This document shows positions 15,641 through 23,194 of a stretch of DNA of 25,492 nt, piece by piece; position 1 is the first letter of the stretch, and every line of letters starts with the position of its first letter. The position numbers were made by a program, and so were the translations under genes. This stretch comes from JBGSMF01 sp041740315 (GTDB taxonomy: Bacteria > Chloroflexota > Anaerolineae > Fen-1058). The DNA lies in the NCBI GenBank assembly GCA_041740315.1, contig JBGSMF010000181.1, forward strand, positions 1-25,492. Reading direction: 5' to 3'. The notes beneath the pieces are model-generated. The model worked only from the letters and a program-made list of their open reading frames with translations. It was not told the DNA's origin and did no database searches.

Positions 15641-16918
15641 ATGGCAAGCACATTGCTCACAAGCACATCGCTCATAAGCGCATCGCTCAAACGCTTTTTA
15701 AACTCCAAACGCCTGGCCTATGCATGGCTGTTCGGCGGCGCGTTATGGCTCGGCTGGCTGCTCAGCATCGGGCTGGGGTCAGGCCAAGTAGACCTGGCCG
15801 GGCAGGCCATCGGCACAGATTACGTGCAATTCTACACCGCCGGCTACACCCTCCGCATGGGGCAGAGCGCCCGGCTGTACGATATTCCTTACCAAAGCCA
15901 ATTGCAGCAAGAGATCATTGGGCCGCGCTTGAAAAGCTACCATGCTTTCATCACGCCGCCATTCCTGGCCTGGGTCTTTGTCCCCTTGTCGGTCTTGCCC
16001 TACGTTGCGAGCTTTGTCGTATGGAGTTTGCTGGGGCTGGCAGGGCTATGGTTCAGCCTGCGCTGGCTCAATATCCAAAAACCGCACCGTTACATGGCAT
16101 GGTCACTAACCTGGTTTCCCATCTTTGCGTCAATCAGCTACGGTCAAAACAGCCTGCTCAGTCTGGCTGTGCTGTGTCTATGTTATTGGCTGTGGCGCAA
16201 GCAACGCCTGTGGCTGGCCGGCCTGGTTTGCAGCCTGTTGATGTACAAGCCGCAACTGGTCATTGGGATTGGGTTGCTGTGGCTGCTAGAGTGGCGCAGG
16301 AATATCCCGGCCTTGTTGGGGCTGGCCCTGGGCAGCGGCCTTTTAGCCATTCTCTGCTTTTGGCAACTGCCAGATGCCAGTTGGGCCTATGTAGAGTTTG
16401 CCCGCACCACCTTGCCCAACCTACCCAACTGGCAAGATTTCCCCATCTGGCACCTGCACACCCTACGCGGCTTTTGGCGGCTTGCGCTGCCGCAGCAACC
16501 CGGCTGGGCCGATGGACTCTATGCGCTGTTTGCCCTGGTGGGGCTGATTGGCTTTATGGCCTTTTGGCGCAAATACCGCAGCCAGCCGGCCCTGCTATTT
16601 GCCGGGGCCATCTGCCTGACGGTGTGGCTGACGCCCCACGCCATGATCTATGACTGGGCCGTGCTGCTCATTCCCGCCGCATTGCTCTGGCACCTGCTGC
16701 CCCAACACCGAGAGGACTGGAAGATACTCTACGCCCTGGTCTGGTTGACCAGCCTCGTCAGTGGCCCCCTAACTTTTGCCCAGTGGCGCTGGCTGCATTT
16801 TGCCTTACAAATCAGCGTGCCGGCCTTGCTCTTTGCGCTTTACTGCGCCTACCGCAAGCTATGCCAGCCCCAAAATCTCGCGCCGGCCAACCCACATCCG
16901 CCTGATTTGCATGGCTAA
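15641..16918 (+). CDS. GT87-family membrane glycosyltransferase
   Basis: This 425-residue polytopic protein belongs to the GT87 (DUF2029) group of GT-C enzymes, which use polyprenyl-phosphate sugars, classically mannose, at the outer face of the membrane. The conserved first-loop motif IGTDYVQFYTAG (57-68) contains the expected catalytic Asp60, followed by TPPFLAWVF (105-113), SYGQNSLL and MYKPQLVIG. About ten hydrophobic helices follow. The first 17 residues are encoded by a 15-base tandem triplication. The gene starts seven bases after the DUF4129 stop and is the last gene of the moxR operon. Its 3' end overlaps a convergent GT87 paralogue by 60 bases. Confidence 0.9.
   Translation: MASTLLTSTSLISASLKRFLNSKRLAYAWLFGGALWLGWLLSIGLGSGQVDLAGQAIGTDYVQFYTAGYTLRMGQSARLYDIPYQSQLQQEIIGPRLKSYHAFITPPFLAWVFVPLSVLPYVASFVVWSLLGLAGLWFSLRWLNIQKPHRYMAWSLTWFPIFASISYGQNSLLSLAVLCLCYWLWRKQRLWLAGLVCSLLMYKPQLVIGIGLLWLLEWRRNIPALLGLALGSGLLAILCFWQLPDASWAYVEFARTTLPNLPNWQDFPIWHLHTLRGFWRLALPQQPGWADGLYALFALVGLIGFMAFWRKYRSQPALLFAGAICLTVWLTPHAMIYDWAVLLIPAALLWHLLPQHREDWKILYALVWLTSLVSGPLTFAQWRWLHFALQISVPALLFALYCAYRKLCQPQNLAPANPHPPDLHG
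15647..15691 (+). repeat. 15-base tandem triplication in the GT87 N-terminus
   Basis: Three consecutive units, AGCACATTGCTCACA (15647-15661), AGCACATCGCTCATA (15662-15676) and AGCGCATCGCTCAAA (15677-15691), differ at a few positions. The repeat is in frame and encodes STLLT, STSLI and SASLK at residues 3-17, just before the first membrane helix. It looks like a recent local duplication. Because its length is a multiple of three, gain or loss of a unit would not break the gene. Confidence 0.85.
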
Positions 16919-18103
16919 CAAGCCCATTGGGATAAGCGACAGGAACGCAAGCCTGAACAAGTGAGACGGCCAGGGCAACAAAAATGCCCCCAGATAAACC
17001 GCCACAGCCGCATAGAGCACCCGGTGTGTATATTCTTTTTGCGCCCACATGAGGAAAAATGGAATCACTCCCATCAAATCGTGGAGCAGCGTATGAGGAG
17101 CTATGAGCAGAGGATAAAGGATTGCCAACATTAAAGCCAGACTCCGCTCTGACTCTGGCCGGCGTCTGAGCCGGTAGGCCACCCAAGCCAACCCCACCGT
17201 CAACCCCACCGTCAACGCCTGGGTAAACACCAAAATGCCAGGCAAGGCCTGATAGGGCAGCAGGGTCGTCAACAAGCCGTAGGGCGTCAATTGCAAAAAA
17301 GCCGGATAGCCCGCCTGATAAGGAAATTCGAGCAACTGCGGCACCACCGCCAGGTACGCCAGGTAAGGCGCAATGCCATGCGATAGCACAACACTTGCCA
17401 CCACTACGGCAGCCACCACGGTAAAGCTTGCAAGCGCCCGATATTTCTGCCATACTAGCCAAACAATCAAAAAGCCCAATACAAAATGCGGCTTGTAGAT
17501 CAGCAAGGCTGCCATCGCTCCCGCCGCCCACCACCGCCCAGACACCGAAAAGACCACCATCCCCGTCACCAACAGAAAGGTCAGGCCATGATTTTGCCCC
17601 ACTTGAAAGCCTTCGACAAAAGGGAAAAAAGACAGGGCCACAACCACCAATTGCCAATAGCCTAGCCCGGCATCAATCAACCTGGCCGGCGTCAAGAATC
17701 TCTGTAGCCAATAGACAGCCAGGGCAATAAAGAGCAAGGTGAGCGCCGTCCAAAGAACAAACGCCCAGGTGAACGGCACAAGGGCCAACAGGCTATATAA
17801 CCAGGCCGCATGGGGAGGATAGGTAAAGAAATTAATCCCGGGCAAAGGTGTGGGGTAAATTAACTCTTGCTGAACCTGGCCCTGGGCGGCAAAATCATAC
17901 AGATGGTGGATGTCTTGGCGGTACAAAACGCCGGCGCTATACAGCGTAACAAAGTCGGTGCCGATCACCTGCCCAGACATTCCCAGCCAGCCCTGGCCCA
18001 ACAACACATTGAGCGCCAACGCCAGCGCGATGCCGGCCAGGATGAGGCGCGGATAATTGAGCAGGCGACGGCGGTTAAGCAACTTGGTCAACTTGCCTCC
18101 CAT
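16859..18103 (-). CDS. GT87-family membrane glycosyltransferase (paralogue)
   Basis: With the ATG at 18103 the protein is 414 residues. Earlier in-frame starts up to 18166 would overlap the phosphatase gene by up to 59 bases; 18103 lies five bases after that gene's stop codon and is preferred. The GT87 loop motif IGTDFVTLYSAG contains Asp50, followed by YPPHAAWLY (95-103), QVGQNHGL and IYKPHFVLGFL, with about ten hydrophobic helices. It resembles the plus-strand GT87 gene motif for motif but is clearly diverged. It is the last gene of an operon with the nucleotidyltransferase-like and phosphatase genes, and its final 60 bases overlap the end of the opposing paralogue. The sugar acceptor is unknown. 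Confidence 0.88.
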   Translation of the reverse strand: MGGKLTKLLNRRRLLNYPRLILAGIALALALNVLLGQGWLGMSGQVIGTDFVTLYSAGVLYRQDIHHLYDFAAQGQVQQELIYPTPLPGINFFTYPPHAAWLYSLLALVPFTWAFVLWTALTLLFIALAVYWLQRFLTPARLIDAGLGYWQLVVVALSFFPFVEGFQVGQNHGLTFLLVTGMVVFSVSGRWWAAGAMAALLIYKPHFVLGFLIVWLVWQKYRALASFTVVAAVVVASVVLSHGIAPYLAYLAVVPQLLEFPYQAGYPAFLQLTPYGLLTTLLPYQALPGILVFTQALTVGLTVGLAWVAYRLRRRPESERSLALMLAILYPLLIAPHTLLHDLMGVIPFFLMWAQKEYTHRVLYAAVAVYLGAFLLPWPSHLFRLAFLSLIPMGLLAMQIRRMWVGRREILGLA

Positions 18104-18107
18104 GCAG

Positions 18108-18611
18108 CTAGGCGGATTCTTTCTCGCCCCTGGCAAGCCGGAGAATTCGCTCATAGCCTGATTCAATCAGGCGATCTAATTCCTTTGCCGTCGTCTGGTA
18201 AACAGCCAGCGGCCTGCCCACCGGGTCATTTACATCACAAGCCGGGCCACCCATTTCACCGAGCAAGTAAACTTTGCCCGCGTGAGCCGGGAACGACAAC
18301 CGAACTGCTTCCGCATGGTTGCGGGTCATGGTCAACACCAATGCAGATTGCGCTACCATATCCTCGGTCACATTTCGGCTGCGGTGCGCCGAGATATCTA
18401 TGCCTTGCTCGGCCAAAGCCTGCACGGCGTGATCGGTGGCCGGGAAACCATCCTCTGTCCAAACCCCGGCCGAAGCTACCACAAACTCGTCAGACAACCC
18501 CGCCAGGGCCAATTTATGCCGTAACAATCCCTCGGCCATGGGCGAACGGCACATGTTGGCTGTGCATACAATCAAAATGGTTTTGGGGGCTACCGGAGAT
18601 TGAAGAGTCAT
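18108..18611 (-). CDS. Low-molecular-weight protein-tyrosine-phosphatase family protein
   Basis: This 167-residue protein has the family P-loop C16-TANMC-R22-SP (C-x5-R near the N-terminus) and the general-acid motif DVNDP with Asp129, so it should be catalytically active. Overall it resembles the YwlE/Etp type of cytoplasmic LMW phosphatases. In YwlE, a Thr in the P-loop favours phospho-arginine; the equivalent position here is Met20, which fits a phosphotyrosine enzyme better. The start at ATG 18611 is preceded by AGGT. The gene is 34 bases downstream of the nucleotidyltransferase-like gene and 4 bases upstream of the GT87 gene. LMW phosphatases often regulate polysaccharide export, which fits this neighbourhood. 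Confidence 0.93.
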   Translation of the reverse strand: MTLQSPVAPKTILIVCTANMCRSPMAEGLLRHKLALAGLSDEFVVASAGVWTEDGFPATDHAVQALAEQGIDISAHRSRNVTEDMVAQSALVLTMTRNHAEAVRLSFPAHAGKVYLLGEMGGPACDVNDPVGRPLAVYQTTAKELDRLIESGYERILRLARGEKESA

Positions 18612-18645
18612 TCTTTTACCTGCTTTCTATTGGCCATTTTGTGCT

Positions 18646-19743
18646 TCAGGCCTCTAGCAATGCGCACAAGCCGCCTGCCACTAGCGCGTGCCCTCCCAAG
18701 ACGATGGGAATAGCAGCCTCACTTGCCCCGCTTGTAAATTCGCGCAAAAAAGGATCGGCAATTAGGTCTGCCTGCAAGAGGTCGGAATAAAAACGGTCTG
18801 CCGGCTGGGGCCAGCCGCCGCGCGCCGCCAAAATAACCCGGCTGTCCAAGAATACCGCGTCGGCCAGGCGGGCCAGGGTATCAAAGAACTGGGCAATTCC
18901 CACACAGGCCAGGTACTCGGCCAACAACGAGCGCACCTGGCCGCGCGCCAGGCGCTGGCTGGCGCGCATGCCACGTTCCTCGGAAAACACGCGCAGCCAA
19001 CACAGCGTTTGCCCTTCCAGATAGCCCCAGGTTGATTGCGGCACGCGGCCTGCCAAAATGACCTGCTTGGCGGGAGTGCGCAACATCGTTCGGCCTGCGA
19101 GCAGGCGGCTATTGTTCCACCCCAGCGAATCCACACAGGCGCGCAACCGGGGGCCGCACGCCGGGTGCAACGCCGCAATCTGCGCATCCACTGGCGTATC
19201 CAGGTCAAGCATGACCCGCGCAGAGGCAGGCCAGGCTTGTGGAGTCAAGCCTCCCTGCTGCCACAACACCCAACCCAGCGCATTATCGGTCGCCAGGCTA
19301 TCGGCAAAATTAACCAGCCGCGCAGCCGGCACAACCCCAGCCCAGTCGCTAGAGTGAACGTTGTTGGTCAGCAAACATTGGTCGGCCTGGCGCAATTGTG
19401 CCGCAATGGCAGATAACATTCGCTCATCAACCAGCGGCATGCTGGCGCCGCCTGCGTACAAAACACGTTGGATATCGTATCGCTCAATCAAGCCGGCCAA
19501 ACGCTTCCCAAAATGGAACGGTCGGGCCGCATCCACATCAACCTGCACCGGCAGGCAAGCCAAGCTGTTGGCCCAGGCTGGGTCATCGCTTGCCACCAAC
19601 ACCCGATCGAATGCCCTACTTGCCAGGCCGCGCTCGATTGTATCAAGCGCGCAGGCCCGCACCGTCTGCATCATGGCCTGTTCGATGGGCAAAGCGCCGC
19701 CGCCGCCGACCATGACAATCATTGCGAGATCTTGTTGCGCCAC
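18646..19743 (-). CDS. Degenerate MobA-like nucleotidyltransferase with unknown C-terminal domain
   Basis: I cannot name this protein with confidence. The N-terminal half (about 1-200) looks like a GT-A nucleotidyltransferase fold: a first strand MIVMVGGGGALP, a strand RVLVASDD, a VLYAGGASMPLVDE segment where MobA-like proteins have their nucleotide-sugar contact loop, and DLDTPVDAQI, which matches the DLDTPED motif closing MobA/CofC domains. The usual AGGxSxRMGxDK loop is replaced, so activity is uncertain. The last 165 residues are helical and unassigned. I chose GTG 19743 (365 residues) because AGAGGTG lies eight bases before it; the frame can also start at GTG 19761 or ATG 19722. It leads the operon with the phosphatase and GT87 genes. 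Confidence 0.7.
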   Translation of the reverse strand: MAQQDLAMIVMVGGGGALPIEQAMMQTVRACALDTIERGLASRAFDRVLVASDDPAWANSLACLPVQVDVDAARPFHFGKRLAGLIERYDIQRVLYAGGASMPLVDERMLSAIAAQLRQADQCLLTNNVHSSDWAGVVPAARLVNFADSLATDNALGWVLWQQGGLTPQAWPASARVMLDLDTPVDAQIAALHPACGPRLRACVDSLGWNNSRLLAGRTMLRTPAKQVILAGRVPQSTWGYLEGQTLCWLRVFSEERGMRASQRLARGQVRSLLAEYLACVGIAQFFDTLARLADAVFLDSRVILAARGGWPQPADRFYSDLLQADLIADPFLREFTSGASEAAIPIVLGGHALVAGGLCALLEA

Positions 19744-19751
19744 CCGCTTGA

Positions 19752-19758
19752 CACCTCT
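19752..19758 (-). promoter_or_regulatory. Ribosome-binding site deciding the nucleotidyltransferase-like start
   Basis: The minus strand reads AGAGGTG at 19758-19752, eight bases before GTG 19743. No comparable purine run lies before GTG 19761 or ATG 19722, so this site favours the middle start. Confidence 0.5.
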
Positions 19759-19811
19759 CACGTCTGCACACTAGCGTCCCAACGCGCATCATTTCTGTCA
19801 CTGCACAACAA

Positions 19812-19874
19812 CGCCTACCCGAAAACGCCTTTTTTGCAATGATCATGACGCAAAATACGAGTTTCGGGTAGGCG
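19812..19874. repeat. Perfect 13-base inverted repeat in the leader of the nucleotidyltransferase-like gene
   Basis: CGCCTACCCGAAA (19812-19824) and TTTCGGGTAGGCG (19862-19874) are exact reverse complements, separated by 37 bases that include the palindrome ATGATCAT (19840-19847) flanked by TTTTGC and GCAAAA. The whole can fold into a long stacked hairpin. It lies between the TATAAT element at 19895-19890 and the gene start, so it should be transcribed as a structured leader on the minus strand. Confidence 0.75.
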
Positions 19875-19889
19875 GTTGTACCTAAAGCG

Positions 19890-19895
19890 ATTATA
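19890..19895 (-). promoter_or_regulatory. Consensus -10 element for the phosphatase/GT87 operon
   Basis: The minus strand reads TATAAT from 19895 to 19890. Possible -35 matches (TTTGAA or TTGAAT) lie at 14-15 bases, shorter than ideal. Transcription would start near 19883 and give a leader of about 140 bases containing the 13-base inverted repeat. Confidence 0.5.
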
Positions 19896-19993
19896 TCCCG
19901 TCAGCCGGAATTCAAACACCGGTTAGCAATAGAGCGCTGACTGCCTCCTGCCTAGTCATCATCAGCCGGCCAGTTGCCCATACCTTCTGCTGG

Positions 19994-20542
19994 CTAGGCC
20001 AGTTCGGGCTGAAGCACGCCGTAATTGCCATCTTTGCGACGATACAAAACGTTAATTCTTCCCTCGCCGGCATTAAAGAACACGTAAAAATCGTGTCCCA
20101 GCAGTTCCATCTGCTCGATTGCCTCTTCTGTGTTCATCGGCACCATTTGGAAACGCTTGGTGCGAACGATTTGCCCAGACTCCACCACCTCTTCCACTTC
20201 CACCGGCAGGGCTTCGCCAGTTTCCTCTGCCACAGCGCGATTGCGTTCTTGCCGCTTACCCTTGTACCGCGCAATCTGGCGATACATCTTGTCCATCACG
20301 GTATCCACTGCCGCAAATACATCTTGATCGCGCTCCTCGGCGCGTAGAATCGTTCCTTTGCTGCGAACGGTCAATTGCACCACCTGGCGATCTTGGGCGC
20401 TTTTGGTTTTTTCGGCCGCCAACTCTACACGAGCTTCCGTAATCGTCGGCAAATAGCGATCTAGCCGCCCCACCTTTCTTTCAATGTATTCCTCCAAGCG
20501 AGGAGTAACTTCGATATTGCGACCGCGAATTGTGACGTCCAT
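19994..20542 (-). CDS. hpf: Ribosome hibernation promoting factor, long form
   Basis: This 182-residue protein is a long-form HPF, which dimerises 70S ribosomes into inactive 100S particles during starvation. The N-terminal domain (1-105) has the family pattern MDVTIRGRNIEVTPRLEEYI and VFAAVDTVMDKMYRQI. The C-terminal dimerisation domain (about 127-180) shows TKRFQMVPM, EAIEQMELLGHDFYVFFN and INVLYRRKDGNYGVLQP. A clear AAGGAG (20554-20549) sits six bases before the ATG. The gene begins 33 bases after comF and is probably the last gene of the Tad operon. Acidic residues fill the interdomain linker (about 107-125). Confidence 0.96.
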   Translation of the reverse strand: MDVTIRGRNIEVTPRLEEYIERKVGRLDRYLPTITEARVELAAEKTKSAQDRQVVQLTVRSKGTILRAEERDQDVFAAVDTVMDKMYRQIARYKGKRQERNRAVAEETGEALPVEVEEVVESGQIVRTKRFQMVPMNTEEAIEQMELLGHDFYVFFNAGEGRINVLYRRKDGNYGVLQPELA

Positions 20543-20575
20543 AGTGTTCTCCTTCCATTCTAGAAAATTTAAACT

Positions 20576-21292
20576 TTACACAGCTCGGGCCAAAGTCAAA
20601 GCCCATACTGAAACAACCCCGGCTTGAAACAACGCCTCACCGCACGCTTCCAGGGTAGCGCCGGTGGTGCACACATCATCAACCACTACAACCCGTTGCC
20701 CGGCCAAGCTTTTATCGCTGCAGCCGAAAGCATCTTTTACATTGATTCTGCGCTCGGCGGCTTTTAGAGTCATCTGAGAAGTTGTGACACGCGTACGCAC
20801 CAGGCAGTCTTCAACCAAAGGAATCCCTGTAGCCTTTGACAAACGACCAGCCAGCAATGCAGCCTGATTATAGCCGCGCTCGCGCAAGCGCGCCGCATGC
20901 AGCGGAACCGGCACAATCACGTCAACCGGCAAAGGGGTCGCTACCCAGAATGATTCGAGCAGGCTCCCCAAACACCCCGCCAACTCTTTTTGTCCACTGT
21001 ACTTGAGTTCATGGATAGCCTGGCGCAGAGGGCCTTCAAACAGCGCCGCCGATCGAATTCCATCCAATTTGGGCTGTGCGCGACGGCAAGCGCCGCACAC
21101 CTGTTCATGCTGTTGGGGATAGCCACATTTGGGGCAAAGTGGCGGGCGCAACCATGCAACACTCGCCTGACACCTGGCGCACCACAAGTCGCCAATCTGG
21201 CGGCAGCCTGCGCACCGCCGCGGAAACAGGGCATTTAGAAAAACGGTGCGTAGATTATCTAACCAGCCCATCCACTGGCTTGTCTGCGCCAA
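20576..21292 (-). CDS. comF: ComF family amidophosphoribosyltransferase-like protein
   Basis: This 238-residue protein has the full ComF layout. Two CxxC zinc-ribbon pairs are present (C27/C30 with C38/C41; C53/C56 with C66/C69), followed by LKYSGQKEL, PVPLHAARLRERGYNQA (128-144) and the PRPP-binding loop VVVVDDVCTTGAT (201-213). ComF helps transforming DNA cross the inner membrane in competent bacteria. The frame begins with TTG 21292, supported by GGGGAG at 21307-21302; ATG 21271 (217 residues) is the alternative. The gene follows tadC by 34 bases, so it is likely expressed together with the pilus genes, which is notable for a competence protein. Confidence 0.93.
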   Translation of the reverse strand: MAQTSQWMGWLDNLRTVFLNALFPRRCAGCRQIGDLWCARCQASVAWLRPPLCPKCGYPQQHEQVCGACRRAQPKLDGIRSAALFEGPLRQAIHELKYSGQKELAGCLGSLLESFWVATPLPVDVIVPVPLHAARLRERGYNQAALLAGRLSKATGIPLVEDCLVRTRVTTSQMTLKAAERRINVKDAFGCSDKSLAGQRVVVVDDVCTTGATLEACGEALFQAGVVSVWALTLARAV

Positions 21293-21326
21293 CCAGCTTA
21301 TCTCCCCACGCGGATTTGCCTGTTGT

Positions 21327-22247
21327 CTAGTAAAAAGTCTCCATCAAAATCATCCCGGCCGGACCTAACAACACAATGTAGATAGAGGGAAAGGTCAAAA
21401 ACACCATCGGGAAGATCATTTTGATAGGCGCCTGGTGGGCCTTTTCTTCAGCGCGTTGCCTGCGCTTGACGCGCATCTGGTCAGCCTGAATGCGCAACAC
21501 CTTGGCGATTGAAACACCCAACTGATCTGCTTGGATGATAGAGGCGGTAAAACTCGTAACATCAGGCACGTCAATCCGCTCGGCCATATCGCGCAGCGCT
21601 TCTCGGCGTATCTTGCCCAGGCGGATTTCGTGCAGCACGCGGCCAAACTCTAGGCTCAGCTCATTTTCCCACTTTTCAACAATCTTGTTCAGGGCCGCAT
21701 CAAAGCCCAGGCCGGCCTCTACGCAAATAGTCAACAAATCCAGGGCGTCGGGCAACTCCCTGGTGATTGCATCTTTACGATTCCCGACCAATTGCGTCAG
21801 ATACAGATCAGGCAAAAAATAACCTGCGGCAGCCCCGCCAAACAAGCCGACCATCTGCATGATAAAAGGTTTTTTCAAGAACATTACCAGGACAAAACCC
21901 CCAGCAGCCAACAGCGCCGCCGCAACAGCCCGGATGGCCAAAAAATCTGCCGCAGACCAGTTGTTCGGGTTGCCCGCCAACTCGAGCCTGCGCCGAGTGG
22001 TTTCCTGGGTCTGCTGGGGTGTGAACTGGGCAATTCGCCCAGCCACAGTACGAATAATGGGCGCCAAGACCCGTTGCGAGAAGGGGAGAGATAACTCGAT
22101 CTCTTCCAAGGTAAGCGGCTGCTCCCGTGTGCTAAAATCTGCCAGGCGCGACTGAAGGGCGTCGGCTGGGTCAGGCGACCTGATGCCGATCACAATAAGC
22201 GCAATAGCCACAACAACCACCGCCCCCACAACCACCAGCCATACCAT
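21327..22247 (-). CDS. tadC: TadC, Tad pilus inner-membrane platform protein
   Basis: This 306-residue protein is a type II secretion F-domain (GspF/TadC) protein of the Tad/Flp pilus machine. It has an N-terminal membrane helix (2-21), a central pair of helices (about 108-145), the cytoplasmic F domain (about 155-275: ELPDALDLLTICVEAGLGFDAAL, LGVSIAKVLRIQADQMR) and a C-terminal helix (about 277-300). ATG 22247 is chosen because GGGAGGTGGG (22260-22251) lies just before it; a longer frame to 22277 would run into tadB. It pairs with TadB to form the platform on which TadA drives pilin assembly. Confidence 0.94.
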   Translation of the reverse strand: MVWLVVVGAVVVVAIALIVIGIRSPDPADALQSRLADFSTREQPLTLEEIELSLPFSQRVLAPIIRTVAGRIAQFTPQQTQETTRRRLELAGNPNNWSAADFLAIRAVAAALLAAGGFVLVMFLKKPFIMQMVGLFGGAAAGYFLPDLYLTQLVGNRKDAITRELPDALDLLTICVEAGLGFDAALNKIVEKWENELSLEFGRVLHEIRLGKIRREALRDMAERIDVPDVTSFTASIIQADQLGVSIAKVLRIQADQMRVKRRQRAEEKAHQAPIKMIFPMVFLTFPSIYIVLLGPAGMILMETFY

Positions 22248-22266
22248 AATCCCACCTCCCTCTGGT

Positions 22267-23154
22267 TTATACCTCAATCTGCACGATTTTCATCATGACA
22301 AAAAAGCCCGACACAATCAGAATAACCGAGCACACCAACATGGCCACCCCGCACGGGAATTCGAACATACGTGAAGCGTAGGGGCTGTTGATCATGAAAA
22401 TCAAGATAAACAGGCCGACAGGAACGCCGCTGATCACATAGCCGGTCATCATACCCTGAGCCGTTAACGAGCGAATCTCGCCTTTGATGCGCACCCGCTC
22501 GCGAATGGTGTGGCTGATGGTCTCCAAGATCTCGCCCAGGTTACCGCCCACTTCGCGTTGCACATTGATGGCCGTTACCATCATATCCAGGTCGTCCGAA
22601 GTGACCCGGCGCAGCATGTTGTTCAGGGCCTGCTCAACCGTCAGTCCTAATTGCACTTCTTTGGTCACGCGCTCAAACTCGACCGAAATCGGCGGCGGCA
22701 TCTCGCGCGCCACAGCCTCCATGGCCTGCCCAACGCTATAGCCCGCCCGCAAGCCATTGACCATCAAGTTGAGCGTATCGCCCAACTGGTTGTTGAACTT
22801 GTTGATCCGTTGGCCCTGGGCAAAACCGATATAGATGCGCGGAACGAAAAACCCCGCCACCGCCCCCAACGGCGCTAGAAGGATGGAGCGGAAAATGAAA
22901 AAGGCCAGGACCGCCCCCCCCATCATGGCGATGACGAGCAAAGCCATATACTCGGCGGCCGTAATCTTGAGATCGGCGCGCGCCAATTGAGTTGCCAGTT
23001 CGCTCCCAAAGCTGCGCTCGCCAATCGCCTCGTTCAACCGGTCGGCCAGGGGCGACGAGCGTTTTTTAGCCTTGTCATCTTCAGGCGCGCTGGTTTCGGC
23101 ATAGCGCTCGAGGCGCTCCTCAACTTCACGTTTTGGCCCACGAAACAACAGCAT
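22267..23154 (-). CDS. tadB: TadB, Tad pilus inner-membrane platform protein
   Basis: This 295-residue protein is the partner platform protein of TadC. A charged N-terminal stretch (1-60) is followed by two helices (about 66-108), then the F domain (about 115-230) with LGDTLNLMVNGLRAGYSVGQ and EVGGNLGEILETISHTIRERVR, and two C-terminal helices (about 240-262 and 270-292). GGAGGGG (23165-23159) precedes the ATG by four bases. It is spaced 40 bases after tadA and 19 before tadC, an arrangement typical of tad loci. Confidence 0.95.
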   Translation of the reverse strand: MLLFRGPKREVEERLERYAETSAPEDDKAKKRSSPLADRLNEAIGERSFGSELATQLARADLKITAAEYMALLVIAMMGGAVLAFFIFRSILLAPLGAVAGFFVPRIYIGFAQGQRINKFNNQLGDTLNLMVNGLRAGYSVGQAMEAVAREMPPPISVEFERVTKEVQLGLTVEQALNNMLRRVTSDDLDMMVTAINVQREVGGNLGEILETISHTIRERVRIKGEIRSLTAQGMMTGYVISGVPVGLFILIFMINSPYASRMFEFPCGVAMLVCSVILIVSGFFVMMKIVQIEV

Positions 23155-23194
23155 AGTTCCCCTCCAAGCCTATTCTAAACCACGTCGGATACGC

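Noticed and set aside
17190..17213. Two adjacent 12-base units AACCCCACCGTC inside the minus-strand GT87 gene
   Set aside because: They are in frame and encode a simple Leu-Thr-Val-Gly repetition in a membrane helix. Too short and compositional to call as a repeat element.
17867..18790. A 307-codon plus-strand frame opposite the GT87, phosphatase and nucleotidyltransferase-like genes
   Set aside because: Its composition is rich in Pro, Arg and His without recognisable motifs, and it spans three well-supported genes and their junctions on the other strand.
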